NCBI RefSeq assembly: GCF_014077625.1
Contig: NZ_JACFXU010000017.1
Span: forward strand, 119,284-183,283
DNA: 64,000 nt
Reading direction: 5' to 3'
Source: Sediminihaliea albiluteola
GTDB lineage: Bacteria > Pseudomonadota > Gammaproteobacteria > Pseudomonadales > Halieaceae
Shown here: positions 35,079 to 45,912 of the stretch, piece after piece
Position numbering within the stretch: the stretch's first letter is position 1
Layout: each line of letters begins with the position of its first letter
The notes under the pieces: generated by a model
Seen by the model: only the letters and a program-made list of their open reading frames with translations
What the model was told of the DNA's origin: nothing
The model's database searches: none
Made by a program: the position numbers and the translations under genes

Positions 35079-36740
35079 TTAGCTGTCTGGCTCTCGGGGC
35101 CACAGTAGGGCTAGTGCTGCAGCGCCGAGCGCCCAGCTTAATGGCGGTATTTGGCTCAGTAGTTGCCAGCCGCCGGGGTAGGCTGTGGCCGCAGCGGCCA
35201 GGCAGGCAATGGCTGCCAGCAAGTGGCGTTTGCGCCGCTTGCTAAGACTGCGCTGCTGGCGCTGTAGTTCCTCCATGCGCCGCTGTTGTTGTGATAGCTG
35301 GCGATCCGCGTCACGGGCCTGCTGCAAATTTTCAAAGACCGCGTCGGGTAGCGCTGGCAGTTGCTCGAGCCAAGAAGGGGCGTGGCGCTGCAGGCGCTTC
35401 AGCATCGCTTGCGGCGAGTAGCGCTCTTGCACCCACTGCTCGAGATAGGGTTGGGCGGTATCCCAGAGGTTGAGGTCGGGATAGAGTTGGCGCCCTAAAC
35501 CTTCGATATTGAGTAGGGTTTTCTGTAGCAAGACCAGAGAGGGCTGCACCTCCATGTCAAAGCGGCGGGCGGTGCGAAACAGATAGATCAGCATCTGGCC
35601 GAAAGAGATTTCGCTCAGTGGCCGCTCAAACACCGGTTCGCAGACCGCGCGCATAGCGGATTCGAAGTCCTGTACACGAGTGCTGGGTGGCACCCAGCCG
35701 CACTCGACGTGCAACTGGGCACATTCGTGATAATTGCGTTGAAAAATGGCGAGTAAGTTGCGGGCCAGATAATACTGATCGGAGTCGCTCAGGCTGCCGA
35801 TGATTGCGCAGTCCACGGCAATATAGCTGGGGTCAGCGGGGTCTGTGGCATCGACAAAAATATTGCCCGGATGCATGTCGGCATGAAAAAAACTGTCGCG
35901 AAAGACCTGGGTAAAGAAAATTTCTACACCGCGCTCCGCAAGGAGTTTAAGGTCGGTACCTTTGGCGCGCAGAGTCTCCATGTCGGTGACCGGAATGCCG
36001 CTAATGCGCTCCATCACGAACACATCTCGGCTGGTGTAATCCCAGTAGACCTGTGGCACATAGAGCAGTGGGCTGTGTTCAAAGTTGCGCCGCAGCTGAG
36101 AGGCATTGGCCGCTTCACGCGCTAGGTCTAGTTCGTCAAGGATAGTGATCTCATAGTCGGCAACCACTTCCACGGGGCGTAAGCGAGGCCCATCGGGAAG
36201 GTAGCGTGCGACGAGTTTGGCGAGGGTGTAGAGCAAGGCGAGGTCTTGGCGGATAGTCGCCTCGATTCCGGGGCGCAGCACTTTGACCACGACTTGTTCG
36301 CCGCTCTGTAGCCTGGCGGCGTGAACTTGGGCCACCGACGCCGATGCTAGTGGTGTAGCTTCAAAGTGGGCAAAGACTTCATGCACCGGCGCGCCGAGCG
36401 CCTTTTCGATGATGGCGATCGATTCCTGCTGTGGAAAGGGCGGCACTTTGTCTTGGAGCTGAGCTAGCTCATCGGCTAGCTCCGGCGGCAAGAGGTCGCG
36501 CCGAGTGGAGAGTACTTGGCCAAACTTAATAAATACTGGACCGAGTTCCTCGAGGGTCTTGCGCAAGCGCACACCGGGGGATAGTTCAGGTTCTGGGCCT
36601 AGGCGCCAGGGTGAAAGCCTGAAGCTCAGACGCAGCCACTTAGGCAGTTGTTCATTGTCAAAAAAGGTATCGAGGCGGTAGCGGCCCGCGATGCGCATGA
36701 TTTTGGCCAGGCGTCGGGCCCGAGAAAATGCGCCACTCAT
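35079..36740 (-). CDS. ubiB: Ubiquinone biosynthesis protein kinase-like UbiB
   Basis: 553 residues, atypical kinase/ATPase of the ABC1/ADCK family. The family-specific [14 protein letters not shown] motif sits near 70-84, the Ala-rich nucleotide loop reads [13 protein letters not shown], and the catalytic part has [11 protein letters not shown] followed by the metal-binding [11 protein letters not shown]. Two hydrophobic helices at the extreme C-terminus (about 505-548) anchor it in the inner membrane. It is needed for aerobic ubiquinone synthesis, probably by handling lipid intermediates. Its ATG overlaps ubiJ by four bases. Confidence 0.95.
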   Translation of the reverse strand: MSGAFSRARRLAKIMRIAGRYRLDTFFDNEQLPKWLRLSFRLSPWRLGPEPELSPGVRLRKTLEELGPVFIKFGQVLSTRRDLLPPELADELAQLQDKVPPFPQQESIAIIEKALGAPVHEVFAHFEATPLASASVAQVHAARLQSGEQVVVKVLRPGIEATIRQDLALLYTLAKLVARYLPDGPRLRPVEVVADYEITILDELDLAREAANASQLRRNFEHSPLLYVPQVYWDYTSRDVFVMERISGIPVTDMETLRAKGTDLKLLAERGVEIFFTQVFRDSFFHADMHPGNIFVDATDPADPSYIAVDCAIIGSLSDSDQYYLARNLLAIFQRNYHECAQLHVECGWVPPSTRVQDFESAMRAVCEPVFERPLSEISFGQMLIYLFRTARRFDMEVQPSLVLLQKTLLNIEGLGRQLYPDLNLWDTAQPYLEQWVQERYSPQAMLKRLQRHAPSWLEQLPALPDAVFENLQQARDADRQLSQQQRRMEELQRQQRSLSKRRKRHLLAAIACLAAAATAYPGGWQLLSQIPPLSWALGAAALALLWPREPDS

Positions 36741-37387
36741 GATTTGAGTCGCCGAATACGGGCGCGCAGCCGCTCAGTGCGGGAGGCTAGACGCTCGCTG
36801 CGTTCTGCCAGTTCTGCCACATCGCGATAGAAGTCTTCCAGCTCAAGCCGAGGAGGGCAGAGTCGCGCTTCCTCGTGAATAAATTCTTCAAGCTGCCGCT
36901 CTAGGCTGCTGTGCGCTTGTTTACTAAAGCTGAATAAGCCGCGAAAGCTCTGCGCCACCTGGTGGCCGATCACATCCCCCAATTGATTGACCAGCGGCGC
37001 CTCCCAGTCCAAGTCTAGCCCGGAGAGAGCCTTTTGCAGCTCAATGAGTGGGCCACTATCACCTTCCAGTGACAGCTTGCCATTGATCAGAGCGGCTGTT
37101 GGGTCGGCGGCGGTGGCCAGCTCGGCAAAGTCCGAGGCCTCCCCGCTGACTCGGGTGGTGACAGTGCCGACATGCTGCCCTGCCAGGCGTATTCCCTTGT
37201 CCTCAGGTAGCAAAAATACCTGGAAGGGGGGAGCACTACAGTGCAGTGCAAATACGCTGCCAGACAGCGGGGCCAAAACGCGGTGGCTGTTGGGGTCCAG
37301 CTCAAGGGCGCGGTTAAGCACTTGTTCCAGCGCTGCCAGAGCAGCGGTGTGCAGAGTGGGGGAGGTGTTCATGTCAGGCTTTGACAC
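36737..37387 (-). CDS. ubiJ: Ubiquinone biosynthesis accessory factor UbiJ
   Basis: 216 residues. The N-terminal part (about 15-120) is an SCP2 sterol-carrier-like domain ([35 protein letters not shown]), and the C-terminal part (about 165-216) is a charged coiled coil. In E. coli UbiJ helps assemble the soluble ubiquinone synthesis complex and binds lipid. Its start overlaps the ubiE end by 14 bases, and the gene order ubiE-ubiJ-ubiB is conserved with E. coli. Confidence 0.93.
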   Translation of the reverse strand: MSKPDMNTSPTLHTAALAALEQVLNRALELDPNSHRVLAPLSGSVFALHCSAPPFQVFLLPEDKGIRLAGQHVGTVTTRVSGEASDFAELATAADPTAALINGKLSLEGDSGPLIELQKALSGLDLDWEAPLVNQLGDVIGHQVAQSFRGLFSFSKQAHSSLERQLEEFIHEEARLCPPRLELEDFYRDVAELAERSERLASRTERLRARIRRLKS

Positions 37388-38123
37388 CGCGGTGTAGCGC
37401 GACGATGCCGCCGGTCATGTTGTGGTAATCACATTGGGCAAAGCCCGCATCTTCCATCATCTGTTTGAGCGTTTCCTGATCCGGGTGCATGCGAATTGAC
37501 TCGGACAGGTATTGATAGCTCTCACTGTCGTTGGCGACAAGCTTTCCTATCAGCGGAATGACGCGGAAGGAGTAGCCATCGTAGGCTTTGCTCAGTAGTT
37601 CGTTTTTGGGTTTGGAAAACTCTAACACTAGCAGGCGTCCGCCGGGCTTGAGCACCCTAAGCATGGAGCGCAATGCGCGATCCTTGTCGGTGACATTGCG
37701 CAGGCCGAAAGCTATGGTGATGCAGTCAAAGCTGTCGTCAGGGAAGGGCAGGTACTGGGCATCGGCCTGGACGAATTCGATGTTGCCATGGTGACCGTGA
37801 TCGATCAATTTATCGCGGCCGACATGCAGCATAGACTCGTTGATATCGGCCAGTACGACACGGCCTTCACTGCCAACGATGCGGCTGAAGCGGGCGGCGA
37901 GGTCGCCGGTGCCACCGGCAATATCCAGTACTGAATGGCCTTTGCGCACTCCTGATAGCTCGATGGTGAAGCGCTTCCAGATGCGATGAATGCCGCCGGA
38001 CATCAGGTCATTCATAACATCGTAGCGCGCTGCTACCGAGTGAAATACATTTGCCACTAGCCCTGCTTTGGCCTCGGTTTCGACTTCTTTGAAACCGAAA
38101 TGGGTTGTGTCCTTATCGCTCAT
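37374..38123 (-). CDS. ubiE: Ubiquinone/menaquinone C-methyltransferase UbiE
   Basis: 249 residues from ATG 38123 ([15 protein letters not shown]), near the 251 of E. coli; a longer frame from 38216 adds an unlikely Arg-rich lead. SAM motifs are clear: [28 protein letters not shown] and the UbiE signatures [17 protein letters not shown] and [10 protein letters not shown]. It methylates the quinone ring. First gene of ubiEJB. Confidence 0.97.
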   Translation of the reverse strand: MSDKDTTHFGFKEVETEAKAGLVANVFHSVAARYDVMNDLMSGGIHRIWKRFTIELSGVRKGHSVLDIAGGTGDLAARFSRIVGSEGRVVLADINESMLHVGRDKLIDHGHHGNIEFVQADAQYLPFPDDSFDCITIAFGLRNVTDKDRALRSMLRVLKPGGRLLVLEFSKPKNELLSKAYDGYSFRVIPLIGKLVANDSESYQYLSESIRMHPDQETLKQMMEDAGFAQCDYHNMTGGIVALHRGVKA

Positions 38124-38238
38124 GGGGCCCTCCGCCCGGTATCTCACTGAGGGCCCATTGTAGCGCGATGTGCCACGCCTTCGTAAATCGAATTGCCGCA
38201 GGGCCCGAGCGGGCAAATTAATCAGCTGCTAGCTGCGC

Positions 38239-38631
38239 TTAAGACGGGTCGAAACGCACCACTTGTACATCGGGGTCTCGGCTGCCACCTTCGGCTTTGA
38301 GACGCTCGAGATACTTGTTCCAGTAGCTGTCTCGCTGGGTTGCAAGTTTGTAGAGGTAATCCCAGGCGTAGAGCCCGGTATCGTGGCCATCGTCGAAGAT
38401 CAGCTGGATGGCGTAGTGGCCCACCGCTTTGATGCCGGTGATGTTCACTTTTTGTTTGCCAGTTTGCAGCACCTCTTGGCCTTCACCGTGGCCCCTCACC
38501 TCCGCCGATGGCGAGTGTACCCGCAGGAACTCACAGCTCAAGCGGTAACTACTGCCATCGGCGTAGCAAAGCTCCAGTTCCCGAGACCGGCGGTGGAGCT
38601 TAATATCTTGCGGTCGCAGAGTGTTGGTCAT
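38239..38631 (-). CDS. DUF971 protein
   Basis: 130 residues with the DUF971 (gamma-butyrobetaine-hydroxylase-like N-terminal) fold: RRSRELELCYADGSSYRLSCE near the start and GHYAIQLIFDDGHDTGLYAWDYLY in the middle. It lies three bases after hslU on the same strand, an association also seen in pseudomonads. DUF971 proteins have been linked to iron-sulfur or quinone metabolism in some bacteria; its role here is not known. Confidence 0.88.
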   Translation of the reverse strand: MTNTLRPQDIKLHRRSRELELCYADGSSYRLSCEFLRVHSPSAEVRGHGEGQEVLQTGKQKVNITGIKAVGHYAIQLIFDDGHDTGLYAWDYLYKLATQRDSYWNKYLERLKAEGGSRDPDVQVVRFDPS

Positions 38632-38634
38632 GGC

Positions 38635-39963
38635 CTAGAGTATAAACCGTGACAGGTCTTCGTCAGAGGATAGCGCCTGCAGCTGTTGATCTACGTAGTC
38701 TGAGTCGATGCTCAGTTCGGCGGTATTGAGGCCAGCATCAGCAGCGTTGAAGGAGGCATCTTCCAGCAGGCGCTCCATCACTGTGTGTAAACGGCGGGCA
38801 CCGATGTTTTCAGTTTTTTCGTTCACCTGCCAGGCGGTTTCGGCTATGCGACGCAAACCGTCCGCGGTGAAGCTGACATTCAAACCTTCAGTCCTCAGCA
38901 GCGCCTGGTATTGCTCGGTCAGCGAAGCATTGGGCTCGGTCAAGATGCGCTCGAAATCATCCGCAGTCAGCGCATCTAGTTCGACGCGAATGGGCAGGCG
39001 GCCCTGCAGCTCAGGGATTAGGTCTGAGGGTCTGGCAAGGTGGAAGGCGCCGGAGGCTATAAACAAGATGTGATCGGTTTTGATCATGCCGTGTTTGGTG
39101 CTTACCGTACTACCTTCAATGAGGGGCAGCAAGTCCCGCTGTACCCCTTCGCGCGAGATGTCTGCACCACCGCTCTCGGAGCGTTTGGCGACTTTATCGA
39201 GTTCGTCGATGAAAACGATGCCGTTCTGCTCAGCCGCTTCAATGGCTTTTTGCTTAAGCTCTTCTTCATTGACCAATTTGGCTGCTTCTTCGTCGCACAG
39301 TGCTTCAAAGGCGGCTTTAACCGGCATGCGACGGGTCTTTTTCTGTTGCTTAGACATGTTGGAGAACATGCTTTGCAGCTGGCTGGTCATCTCTTCCATA
39401 CCGGGCGGTGCCATAATCTCGACGCCAGCTGAGTGTCCACTCAGTTGAACCTCGATTTCTTTGTCGTCCAGCGCACCTTCCCGCAGTTTTTTGCGTAACA
39501 GTTGACGCGTGTTGTTGCCGCTAGTTTCGGCTTCGTCGCTGTCACGGGCCGGAGGCAAAAGAATATCTAAAATGCGTTCTTCAGCGGCTTCTTCGGCGCG
39601 GAAACGTACCCGAGCTTTTTCCTGTTCGCGATAGAGTTTGATCGAGACCTCTACCAGGTCACGGATAATGGATTCCACATCCCGACCAACATAGCCCACT
39701 TCGGTGAACTTAGTGGCTTCAACTTTGATGAAGGGCGCGTTGGCCAGTTTAGCCAGGCGCCGGGCGATTTCGGTTTTACCGACCCCGGTGGGGCCGATCA
39801 TCAGAATATTTTTTGGGGTGATTTCTGCGCGCAGCTCTTCGCCGAGCTGCATGCGACGCCAGCGGTTGCGCAGGGCGATGGCTACCGCGCGCTTGGCATC
39901 TTGCTGGCCGATAATGTGTTTGTCGAGCTCGTGAACAATTTCACGGGGAGTCATATTGGACAT
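38635..39963 (-). CDS. hslU: ATP-dependent protease ATPase subunit HslU
   Basis: 442 residues from ATG 39963 ([20 protein letters not shown]); E. coli HslU has 443. AAA+ unfoldase with Walker [12 protein letters not shown], the pore loop [10 protein letters not shown], the long intermediate domain (about 110-240) and Walker [10 protein letters not shown]. It unfolds substrates and feeds them to HslV. It lies eight bases after hslV. Confidence 0.97.
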   Translation of the reverse strand: MSNMTPREIVHELDKHIIGQQDAKRAVAIALRNRWRRMQLGEELRAEITPKNILMIGPTGVGKTEIARRLAKLANAPFIKVEATKFTEVGYVGRDVESIIRDLVEVSIKLYREQEKARVRFRAEEAAEERILDILLPPARDSDEAETSGNNTRQLLRKKLREGALDDKEIEVQLSGHSAGVEIMAPPGMEEMTSQLQSMFSNMSKQQKKTRRMPVKAAFEALCDEEAAKLVNEEELKQKAIEAAEQNGIVFIDELDKVAKRSESGGADISREGVQRDLLPLIEGSTVSTKHGMIKTDHILFIASGAFHLARPSDLIPELQGRLPIRVELDALTADDFERILTEPNASLTEQYQALLRTEGLNVSFTADGLRRIAETAWQVNEKTENIGARRLHTVMERLLEDASFNAADAGLNTAELSIDSDYVDQQLQALSSDEDLSRFIL

Positions 39964-39971
39964 TCGGGAGC

Positions 39972-40511
39972 CTAAAAGTCGAGTTGTTCGATGGTCTGGT
40001 TGTGGTTGGTGTAGATGCAAATATCGCCGGCAATGGCCAAGCCTTTTTCAACGATGCTGCGCGCATCTAGGTCGGTGTTATCTAACAGGGCCCGGGCTGC
40101 TGATTGGGCAAAGGGGCCGCCGGAACCAATCGCAATCAGATTGTCTTCTGGTTCAATGACATCACCATTGCCAGTGATGACCAGCGATGTTTCTTTGTCG
40201 GCCACTGCCAGTAGCGCTTCAAGGCGGCGCAGGGCGCGCTCGGTGCGCCAGGCTTTGGCTAGTTCCACGGCGGCGCGCACTAGGTGCCCTTGGTGTTTGT
40301 CGAGCTGCGCTTCAAATAATTCAAATAGGGTGAACGCGTCCGCAGTACCGCCAGCGAAGCCAGCGATCACTTGATTTTTGTGCAAGCGGCGCACTTTGCG
40401 CGCATTGCCTTTCATGACGGTGTTACCCATCGATACTTGGCCGTCCCCGCCGATAACTACCGAGTTGCCTCGGCGCACGGAGAGAATGGTCGTGCCTCTA
40501 TATTGTTCCAC
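39972..40511 (-). CDS. hslV: ATP-dependent protease peptidase subunit HslV
   Basis: 179 residues from GTG 40511, preceded by a strong AGGAG seven bases away. The catalytic Thr of the mature protein is Thr7 in [15 protein letters not shown]. The frame therefore encodes a six-residue propeptide, unlike E. coli, where the Thr directly follows Met. Other motifs ([50 protein letters not shown]) are those of the dodecameric HslV. The propeptide form occurs in other proteobacteria. Confidence 0.96.
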   Translation of the reverse strand: MEQYRGTTILSVRRGNSVVIGGDGQVSMGNTVMKGNARKVRRLHKNQVIAGFAGGTADAFTLFELFEAQLDKHQGHLVRAAVELAKAWRTERALRRLEALLAVADKETSLVITGNGDVIEPEDNLIAIGSGGPFAQSAARALLDNTDLDARSIVEKGLAIAGDICIYTNHNQTIEQLDF

Positions 40512-40545
40512 GTGTAGTCTCCTGCAAGCTTGTGTCTGTGATGGG

Positions 40546-40578
40546 GGCGCTGGAGGCGGATTTCAAGCGTCCAGCGCC
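40546..40578. repeat. 9-bp inverted repeat between the SPOR gene and hslV
   Basis: GGCGCTGGA (40546-40554) pairs perfectly with TCCAGCGCC (40570-40578) around 15 bases. It begins nine bases after the SPOR stop on the transcribed strand and is followed by a C-run, with no T-tract. It could weaken read-through into hslV or mark an RNA processing site. Confidence 0.55.
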
Positions 40579-40586
40579 TGCTGTGC

Positions 40587-41186
40587 TCAGCGGGAGCGCT
40601 TGAGCAGCAATGTGTCGATGTTCTGTCCGGCGGTTAGACTGCGCGCTTTGGCCATTTGAGCGCGTGAATCATAGGGCCCGATAAAGACCCGGAACCAGCG
40701 GCCGTTGTCAGTGCGCGATTCCTCGATCTTAGGCTCTAGACCGAGTAACAGTAGTTCGGCGCGGCGGCGGTCAGCGTCTTGGCGCTGGCGAAAAGAGCCG
40801 GCCTGTAGAATGTAAATCTCATTGCTGGCGTTGCTGCTAGCTCTTGGCTGAGCAATATCGGCTGGCTCTACATCCACGTCAATGCTTTGCTCTGGCAACA
40901 TGGTATAGAAATCAAAGCGCGGCTTAGGGGGCGCTTCTCGCTCTTTGCTGGCAGCAGTTTCAGCGACAGCTTGGCTGCCCTCTTCAATAGTTGGCGGCAG
41001 GGTCACTAGATACAACAGCAGGCTCAAAAAGACACCCGTAGCGACGCCGGAGCCGTACCAGCGCCATACCCGAACAGGTGCCTGCGGGCTATTGCTGCGG
41101 CGGCTGGCACTGGGTTTGCGCGCCGCCGCGGGACTGCGTTTGCTGCGCGATTTACTGCGCGAGCTGCTGGCGTAATCTCGTGCCAT
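40587..41186 (-). CDS. SPOR-domain membrane protein, FtsN-like
   Basis: 199 residues: a Ser/Arg/Lys-rich cytoplasmic start (1-40), one membrane helix (about 46-63), a periplasmic linker and a C-terminal SPOR domain (about 122-195; YILQAGSFRQRQDADRRRAELLLLG and RVFIGPYDSR). SPOR domains bind denuded glycan strands at the division site. The position between argS and hslV is that of the FtsN-like gene of pseudomonads and enterics (ftsN-hslVU). It starts two bases after argS. Likely the cell-division protein FtsN, though short and poorly conserved outside SPOR. Confidence 0.85.
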   Translation of the reverse strand: MARDYASSSRSKSRSKRSPAAARKPSASRRSNSPQAPVRVWRWYGSGVATGVFLSLLLYLVTLPPTIEEGSQAVAETAASKEREAPPKPRFDFYTMLPEQSIDVDVEPADIAQPRASSNASNEIYILQAGSFRQRQDADRRRAELLLLGLEPKIEESRTDNGRWFRVFIGPYDSRAQMAKARSLTAGQNIDTLLLKRSR

Positions 41187-41188
41187 GG

Positions 41189-42874
41189 CTACATGGACTC
41201 CGGAGCAGAAACACCTAGCAGATCAAGGCCGTTGTGGATCACTTGCTTGACTGCAGCGCTCAAGGCCAAGCGGGCATTGCGCAAGTTACTGTCGTCGATC
41301 AGCATTTTGTGGGCGTTGTAATAAGTGTGGAAGTCGGCAGCCAGCTCACGCAGGTAGGTAGCAACGGTGTGCGGCTCGCTATTGCGGGCGGCGGCAGCGA
41401 CTATTTCGGGGTAGCGGTCTAGTTGTCGCAGCAGCGCTGTCTCGTGCTCTTCGGTGAGCAGCTCTAGTTGTGCTAGGCCAGCTTCCATTTGCCATTGCTC
41501 GCCGCTCTCTTCTAGCTTGCGCAGCATGCTGCAAACCCGAGCATGGGCGTACTGAATGTAATACACCGGGTTGTCGTTGCTCTGTGACAGCGCTAAATCA
41601 ATGTCAAAAGTGATTTGTGAGCTGGCGCCGCGAGCGACGAGGAAATAGCGCGTAGCATCGCGGCCGACTTCGTCAATTAAGTCGCGCAGGGTGAGGTAGC
41701 TGCCGGCCCGCTTGGATAGCTTCACTTCCTCGCCATCGCGCATCACAGTGACCATTTGATGCAGTACGTAATCAGGCCAGCCCTCAGGAATCCCTTTTTG
41801 CAGAGCCTGCAGGCCGGCTCGTACACGGGTTACGGTGCTGTGGTGGTCGGCGCCTTGCTCGTTGATGACGCGCTCAAAACCGCGCTGCCATTTGTTGAGG
41901 TGGTAGGCCACGTCGGGTAAAAAGTAGGTGTAGCCGCCTTCTCGCTTGCGCATCACGCGATCTTTATCGTCGCCAAAATCGGTGGTGCGCAGCCACAGTG
42001 CGCCGTCCTGTTCGTAGGTGTGACCATTGGCAACTAAGTGCTCAACAGTCGCCTCCACTTCCCCTGAGTCGTATAGAGAAGACTCAAGAAAGTAGCGGTC
42101 AAAATGCACCGCAAAGGCCTTTAGATCGAGGTCTTGCTCGCGGCGCAGATAGGCAACGGCAAAATCGCGGATAGCATCTAAATCATCGCTATCGGCGGCG
42201 CCGACCACTTGGCGATCCTCAGCGGCAACACTGCTGCCAGCCATATAGGCTTGGGCAACATCCTTAATATAATCGCCGCGGTAGCCATCAGCAGGCCAGT
42301 GCTCACTGTCGGGCTCTAAGCCCTTGCAGCGGGCTTGTACCGAGAGGGCGAGATTGCTGATCTGGGCGCCGGCATCGTTGTAGTAAAACTCACTGGCAAC
42401 ATCCCAGCCACTTGCCCTGAGCAGTCGGCACAGACTGTCGCCGACAGCGGCGCCGCGGCCGTGGCCGACGTGCAGTGGCCCGGTCGGGTTAGCCGATACA
42501 AATTCAACCTGTACTTTGCGACCGCCACCGTCTTGGTTAGTGCCAAAGGCTGTGCCCTGTTCCAGTATCCGCTTGACGACCGCTTGACTGCTGTCGCTGG
42601 ATAAAAAGAAATTAATAAAGCCGGGGCCGGCGACCTCAGTTGAGGCCACGAAATTGCTCTCTGGCAGCGCCGCGCAAATTTCTTCGGCGAGTTGCCGGGG
42701 TTTCTTGCCGGCAGCCTTGGCAAGGGTCAAAGCAATATTGCTGGCTAAGTCCCCGTGGCTGGGGTCGCGGGTGCGATCAATTTGGATGTTGGGGGAGCTG
42801 TCTGCGGGCAGCACGCCTTGAGCGATCAGCGAATTCAGTGCTTGTTGGATAAGCTCAGAGAGTTGTTGCTTCAT
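41189..42874 (-). CDS. argS: Arginyl-tRNA synthetase
   Basis: 561 residues. N-terminal ArgRS-specific domain, then the class I catalytic core with the HIGH-type motif [18 protein letters not shown] (about 130-147), the KMSKS-equivalent region near [13 protein letters not shown], and the helical DALR anticodon-binding domain ending in [19 protein letters not shown]. It charges tRNA-Arg and needs tRNA for activation. Probable promoter at 42938-42966. Confidence 0.97.
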   Translation of the reverse strand: MKQQLSELIQQALNSLIAQGVLPADSSPNIQIDRTRDPSHGDLASNIALTLAKAAGKKPRQLAEEICAALPESNFVASTEVAGPGFINFFLSSDSSQAVVKRILEQGTAFGTNQDGGGRKVQVEFVSANPTGPLHVGHGRGAAVGDSLCRLLRASGWDVASEFYYNDAGAQISNLALSVQARCKGLEPDSEHWPADGYRGDYIKDVAQAYMAGSSVAAEDRQVVGAADSDDLDAIRDFAVAYLRREQDLDLKAFAVHFDRYFLESSLYDSGEVEATVEHLVANGHTYEQDGALWLRTTDFGDDKDRVMRKREGGYTYFLPDVAYHLNKWQRGFERVINEQGADHHSTVTRVRAGLQALQKGIPEGWPDYVLHQMVTVMRDGEEVKLSKRAGSYLTLRDLIDEVGRDATRYFLVARGASSQITFDIDLALSQSNDNPVYYIQYAHARVCSMLRKLEESGEQWQMEAGLAQLELLTEEHETALLRQLDRYPEIVAAAARNSEPHTVATYLRELAADFHTYYNAHKMLIDDSNLRNARLALSAAVKQVIHNGLDLLGVSAPESM

Positions 42875-42937
42875 GTGAGTGGAAGTACCTGCTTGGTCGC
42901 GGATGACAGTTGCGCACTGCGCGCATGGAAGCCGGCT

Positions 42938-42966
42938 ATTATCGCCGTATCGGTCGGCGATGACCA
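42938..42966 (-). promoter_or_regulatory. Putative sigma-70 promoter of argS
   Basis: On the minus strand TGGTCA (42966-42961), a 17-base spacer and GATAAT (42943-42938). Four of six bases match the -35 and five of six the -10. Transcription would start near 42931 and could run through argS, the SPOR gene and hslVU. Confidence 0.5.
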
Positions 42967-42984
42967 GTGATCTGCACGCAGTCT

Positions 42985-45183
42985 CTAGCTAAGTTCGCTA
43001 GGATCGACGTCAATTGTCCAGTTTAACCCGCGGGCTTTGGGCAGTGCTTCGGCTAATGCTACCAGTCGCGGGGCGGCGCGCAGGGCAGCAGGGCGGCCGG
43101 TGGCGCTGAGCATTAGTTGGCTTCGGTGGCGGCCCTGTCGTCTCGGCATGGGGGAGGGCAGGGGGCCGATTAGCTGACAGCCGCTGATGGGCTCTGCTTC
43201 GAACTGACGACGCAGCTGCAGTAAAAACTCTTCTCCAGTTGCGGCGTCGACGCAGTCACTGCGCAGCATAATCAATTGGCCGGCAGGCGGCAGGCCGTTG
43301 GCTTTGCGCTGGGCAAGCAGTCGCTCGGCTTGTTCGGCATAGCTTTGGTGCAGCATGGCCTGTACCGCCGGGTGGTCTGGGTGGTGAGTTTGCAAGATGA
43401 CCTGCCCCGGGCGGCCGGCGCGTCCAGCGCGCCCAGCGACCTGGGTGAGTAGCTGTGCCATGCGCTCCTCGCCGCGAAAGTCGGCGCTAAACAGTAGGGC
43501 ATCGGCATCCATCACTGCGACAAGACTAACTTTAGGGAAATGGTGGCCTTTAGTTAGCATTTGCGTACCCAAAAGCAGGCAAGGCTCGCCGAGATTGACC
43601 TGTGCGGCCAGTTCTTCCATGGCGTAACGGCCGCGCATCGAGTCGCTGTCTACTCGGTAAGTGGGCCACTGAGTGAAGTGTTGCTGCAAAAGCCGTTCAG
43701 CTTGTTCGGTGCCCACTCCAGTGGTGAGCAGCTGAGAGCTGTGACAATCAGGACAGCGGTTGGGCAGCGCTCGATAGGCGGCGCAGTGGTGGCAGCGCAG
43801 TTGGCGCTGCCGCAGGTGGAGTGTTAAGCGGGCGTCACAGGACTGGCACTCCGCAACCCAGCCGCAGTCGTGGCATTGCAGGCTGGGAGCATAGCCGCGG
43901 CGGTTGAGGAACAGTAGCACCTGGTCACCTTGCTGCAAAACCTCAGCGATACGCGCTAATAGAGTTGCTGAGAAACCGGCTTGCAAGGGCTCGCGGCGAA
44001 TATCTAAACACTGAATTTGTGGCAGTGTTGCGCCGCCTGCTCGCTGTGGCAGTTGAAAGTGCCAGTAGCGGCCCTGCTGTGCGTTGTGTAGTGATTCGAG
44101 CGCTGGCGTGGCGCTGCCCAGTACCACAGGGCAGTTGTGCAGTTGGCCGCGTTTAATTGAGAGGTCGCGAGCGGAATAGCGAAAGCCATCCTGCTGTTTG
44201 TATGAACTATCGTGTTCTTCATCGACAACGATTAAGCCAGGCTTGGCTAGCGGGGTGAAAACGGCTGAGCGGGTGCCGATGACAATATGCGCAGCTCCAC
44301 TGCGGGCAGCCTCCCATGCGCGGTAGCGTTGACCTTCAGCGAGTCCCGAATGAAGCACCACAATATGGGCATCGAAGCGTTCGCGAAAGCGATCGAGGGT
44401 TTGTGGGCTAAGACCAATTTCTGGCACCAGCACCAAGGCTTGCAGCCCTTGTGCAAGGCAATGTGAGATCAGTTGTAAGTAGACTTCAGTCTTACCGCTG
44501 CCAGTGACCCCCTCCAGTAGATGGCACTGGAACTCGCCGAGGGTGGCGGCAATGCCTTCGACGGCTTGGCGCTGGTCGTCGTTGAGTGGCAAGCCTTCGC
44601 GACTGATACCTGCTTGAGGGGCAATGGGCATAGTGCAGGCTTCGATCAGCGATTTTTCGCGCAAACTGCGCAGTACCGCGGTGCTGATGCCCTGGGCTTT
44701 CATGGTCGCAGTGCTGACCTGAGTTTGTTGCTGCAAAAGCGCTAGGGCAGCTGCCTGTTTGGGGGAGCGCGGCAGCGCTCCTTCAGGTAGGCCTTTGCCG
44801 CGATCACTCAGTTGCCAGGCAGCTTCGCCCTGCTCTTGTACTGGCAAACCTTTGCGCAGGCGCTTAGGTAGGGCAGCACTGAAGACCTCGCCAATGGGGT
44901 GCTGGTAGTAGTCTGAGGACCAGTGACAGAGAGTCTGTAGGGACTGCGGTAGCAGGGCTTCGCTGTCGAGTATCTCTAAAGCAGCTTTAAGCTGCTCTGT
45001 TGGCACGGTGGATTGTTCGGCGACGTCGACGAGTATGGCTATCAGCTCCCGGCGGCCAAAGGGCACTCGCACCCGAATACCGGGCTTGAGTCCGGCCAGC
45101 TCCTGCTCGCTGAGTTCCGCCGGGGGGAGGTAGTCGAACAGGCGACGCAGTGGCGTGGGAACAGCCAGACGAAGAACAGACAT
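42985..45183 (-). CDS. priA: Primosomal replication restart helicase PriA
   Basis: 732 residues from ATG 45183, exactly the E. coli length. The N-terminal 3'-DNA-binding domain ([17 protein letters not shown]) is followed by a winged helix, a superfamily 2 helicase with Walker [12 protein letters not shown] and DEEH in [13 protein letters not shown], and a zinc-binding cysteine array ([21 protein letters not shown]) within the second helicase lobe. It reloads the replisome at collapsed forks. It is divergent from rpmE, a conserved arrangement. Confidence 0.97.
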   Translation of the reverse strand: MSVLRLAVPTPLRRLFDYLPPAELSEQELAGLKPGIRVRVPFGRRELIAILVDVAEQSTVPTEQLKAALEILDSEALLPQSLQTLCHWSSDYYQHPIGEVFSAALPKRLRKGLPVQEQGEAAWQLSDRGKGLPEGALPRSPKQAAALALLQQQTQVSTATMKAQGISTAVLRSLREKSLIEACTMPIAPQAGISREGLPLNDDQRQAVEGIAATLGEFQCHLLEGVTGSGKTEVYLQLISHCLAQGLQALVLVPEIGLSPQTLDRFRERFDAHIVVLHSGLAEGQRYRAWEAARSGAAHIVIGTRSAVFTPLAKPGLIVVDEEHDSSYKQQDGFRYSARDLSIKRGQLHNCPVVLGSATPALESLHNAQQGRYWHFQLPQRAGGATLPQIQCLDIRREPLQAGFSATLLARIAEVLQQGDQVLLFLNRRGYAPSLQCHDCGWVAECQSCDARLTLHLRQRQLRCHHCAAYRALPNRCPDCHSSQLLTTGVGTEQAERLLQQHFTQWPTYRVDSDSMRGRYAMEELAAQVNLGEPCLLLGTQMLTKGHHFPKVSLVAVMDADALLFSADFRGEERMAQLLTQVAGRAGRAGRPGQVILQTHHPDHPAVQAMLHQSYAEQAERLLAQRKANGLPPAGQLIMLRSDCVDAATGEEFLLQLRRQFEAEPISGCQLIGPLPSPMPRRQGRHRSQLMLSATGRPAALRAAPRLVALAEALPKARGLNWTIDVDPSELS

Positions 45184-45232
45184 TGCGCCCCTTAATAGTG
45201 CCAAGGAAGTGGAAGAATTTAATTAACGCTAC

Positions 45233-45241
45233 ATTGTAACA
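45233..45241 (-). promoter_or_regulatory. Extended -10 element upstream of priA
   Basis: On the minus strand TGTTACAAT (45241-45233) gives a TGn extension in front of TACAAT. No good -35 is seen, which is normal for extended -10 promoters. The start would be near 45226, about 43 bases before the priA ATG. Confidence 0.45.
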
Positions 45242-45256
45242 AAACTGTTGCAATGC

Positions 45257-45284
45257 TTGCTTATCGCGATGCTTCTGGTAAGAT
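45257..45284 (+). promoter_or_regulatory. Putative sigma-70 promoter of rpmE
   Basis: TTGCTT (45257-45262), a 16-base spacer and TAAGAT (45279-45284). The leader would be about 90 bases. It contains a small GC-rich hairpin, CCCGA/TCGGG (45338-45353). Confidence 0.6.
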
Positions 45285-45382
45285 GCCCGCCTATTTTTTG
45301 ACCGGCTAACGCCGACTCCACAACTTTAGGTGCGGTGCCCGACAGGGATCGGGTGGCGGTGCCGCTAATCAGGAGCAAGCCC

Positions 45383-45598
45383 ATGAAAGCAGATATTCAC
45401 CCTAAATACGAGGCGGTTACAGCAACATGCAGCTGTGGCAACCAAATCCAAACGCGCTCCACTCTGTGTGAAGACTTTCACATTGATGTATGCTCTGAGT
45501 GTCACCCATTCTTCACTGGCAAACAGAAGATTGTTGACAGCGGCGGCCGTGTAGATCGCTTTAAGAAGCGTTTTGGCAGTCGCGGCACTAAGCGCTAA
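45383..45598 (+). CDS. rpmE: 50S ribosomal protein L31, zinc-binding type
   Basis: 71 residues from ATG 45383, with AGGAG upstream; the 16 residues before it in the longer frame are leader sequence. Four cysteines (Cys16, Cys18, Cys37, Cys40) form the zinc site of the C+ form, as opposed to the zinc-free paralog used under zinc starvation. It bridges the two ribosomal subunits. In E. coli L31 represses translation of its own mRNA through the leader, so the hairpin seen upstream could matter. Confidence 0.97.
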   Translation: MKADIHPKYEAVTATCSCGNQIQTRSTLCEDFHIDVCSECHPFFTGKQKIVDSGGRVDRFKKRFGSRGTKR

Positions 45599-45623
45599 GC
45601 TCAGCGTAGCTAATCGCGATAAA

Positions 45624-45650
45624 GCGCCGGCCTTAGTGGTCGGCGTTTTT
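45624..45650 (+). terminator. Rho-independent terminator after rpmE
   Basis: CGCCGGCC (45625-45632) pairs with GGTCGGCG (45638-45645, one G-T pair) around TTAGT, followed by five T bases. Confidence 0.9.
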
Positions 45651-45912
45651 CTATGTACAGGATGTACAGAATATTATAAAAAGCTATGGACGGCGGTAGT
45701 GATCAATGTGCAGGAAATATGCAAGCTCGCGAGTGCTAAGCAGTTCCTGCCCCGCGTCATTAGGTGGGGTGTTCCGGGATTTGTCAGCGCAAGAATTTAA
45801 ACGCAAAGCTGTAATTATCCGGCCCACAAGATAGCCACCTTGTGGCGCGTTGCCCTTTTCTATATTCTCGATAGCCCTTTCTGGCAGCCGAGATTGCAGC
45901 GGGATTCAGCCT
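45651..45912. other. Gap between rpmE and malic enzyme
   Basis: 262 bases that should contain the malic enzyme promoter. I see a short direct repeat of TGTACAGA/TGTACAGG type (45654-45670) and AT-rich bases but no clear -35/-10 pair. The open frame crossing it overlaps rpmE in another phase and is not credible. Confidence 0.45.

Noticed and set aside
45573..45800. 75-residue open frame after rpmE
   Set aside because: It overlaps the rpmE end in another phase and passes through the rpmE terminator.
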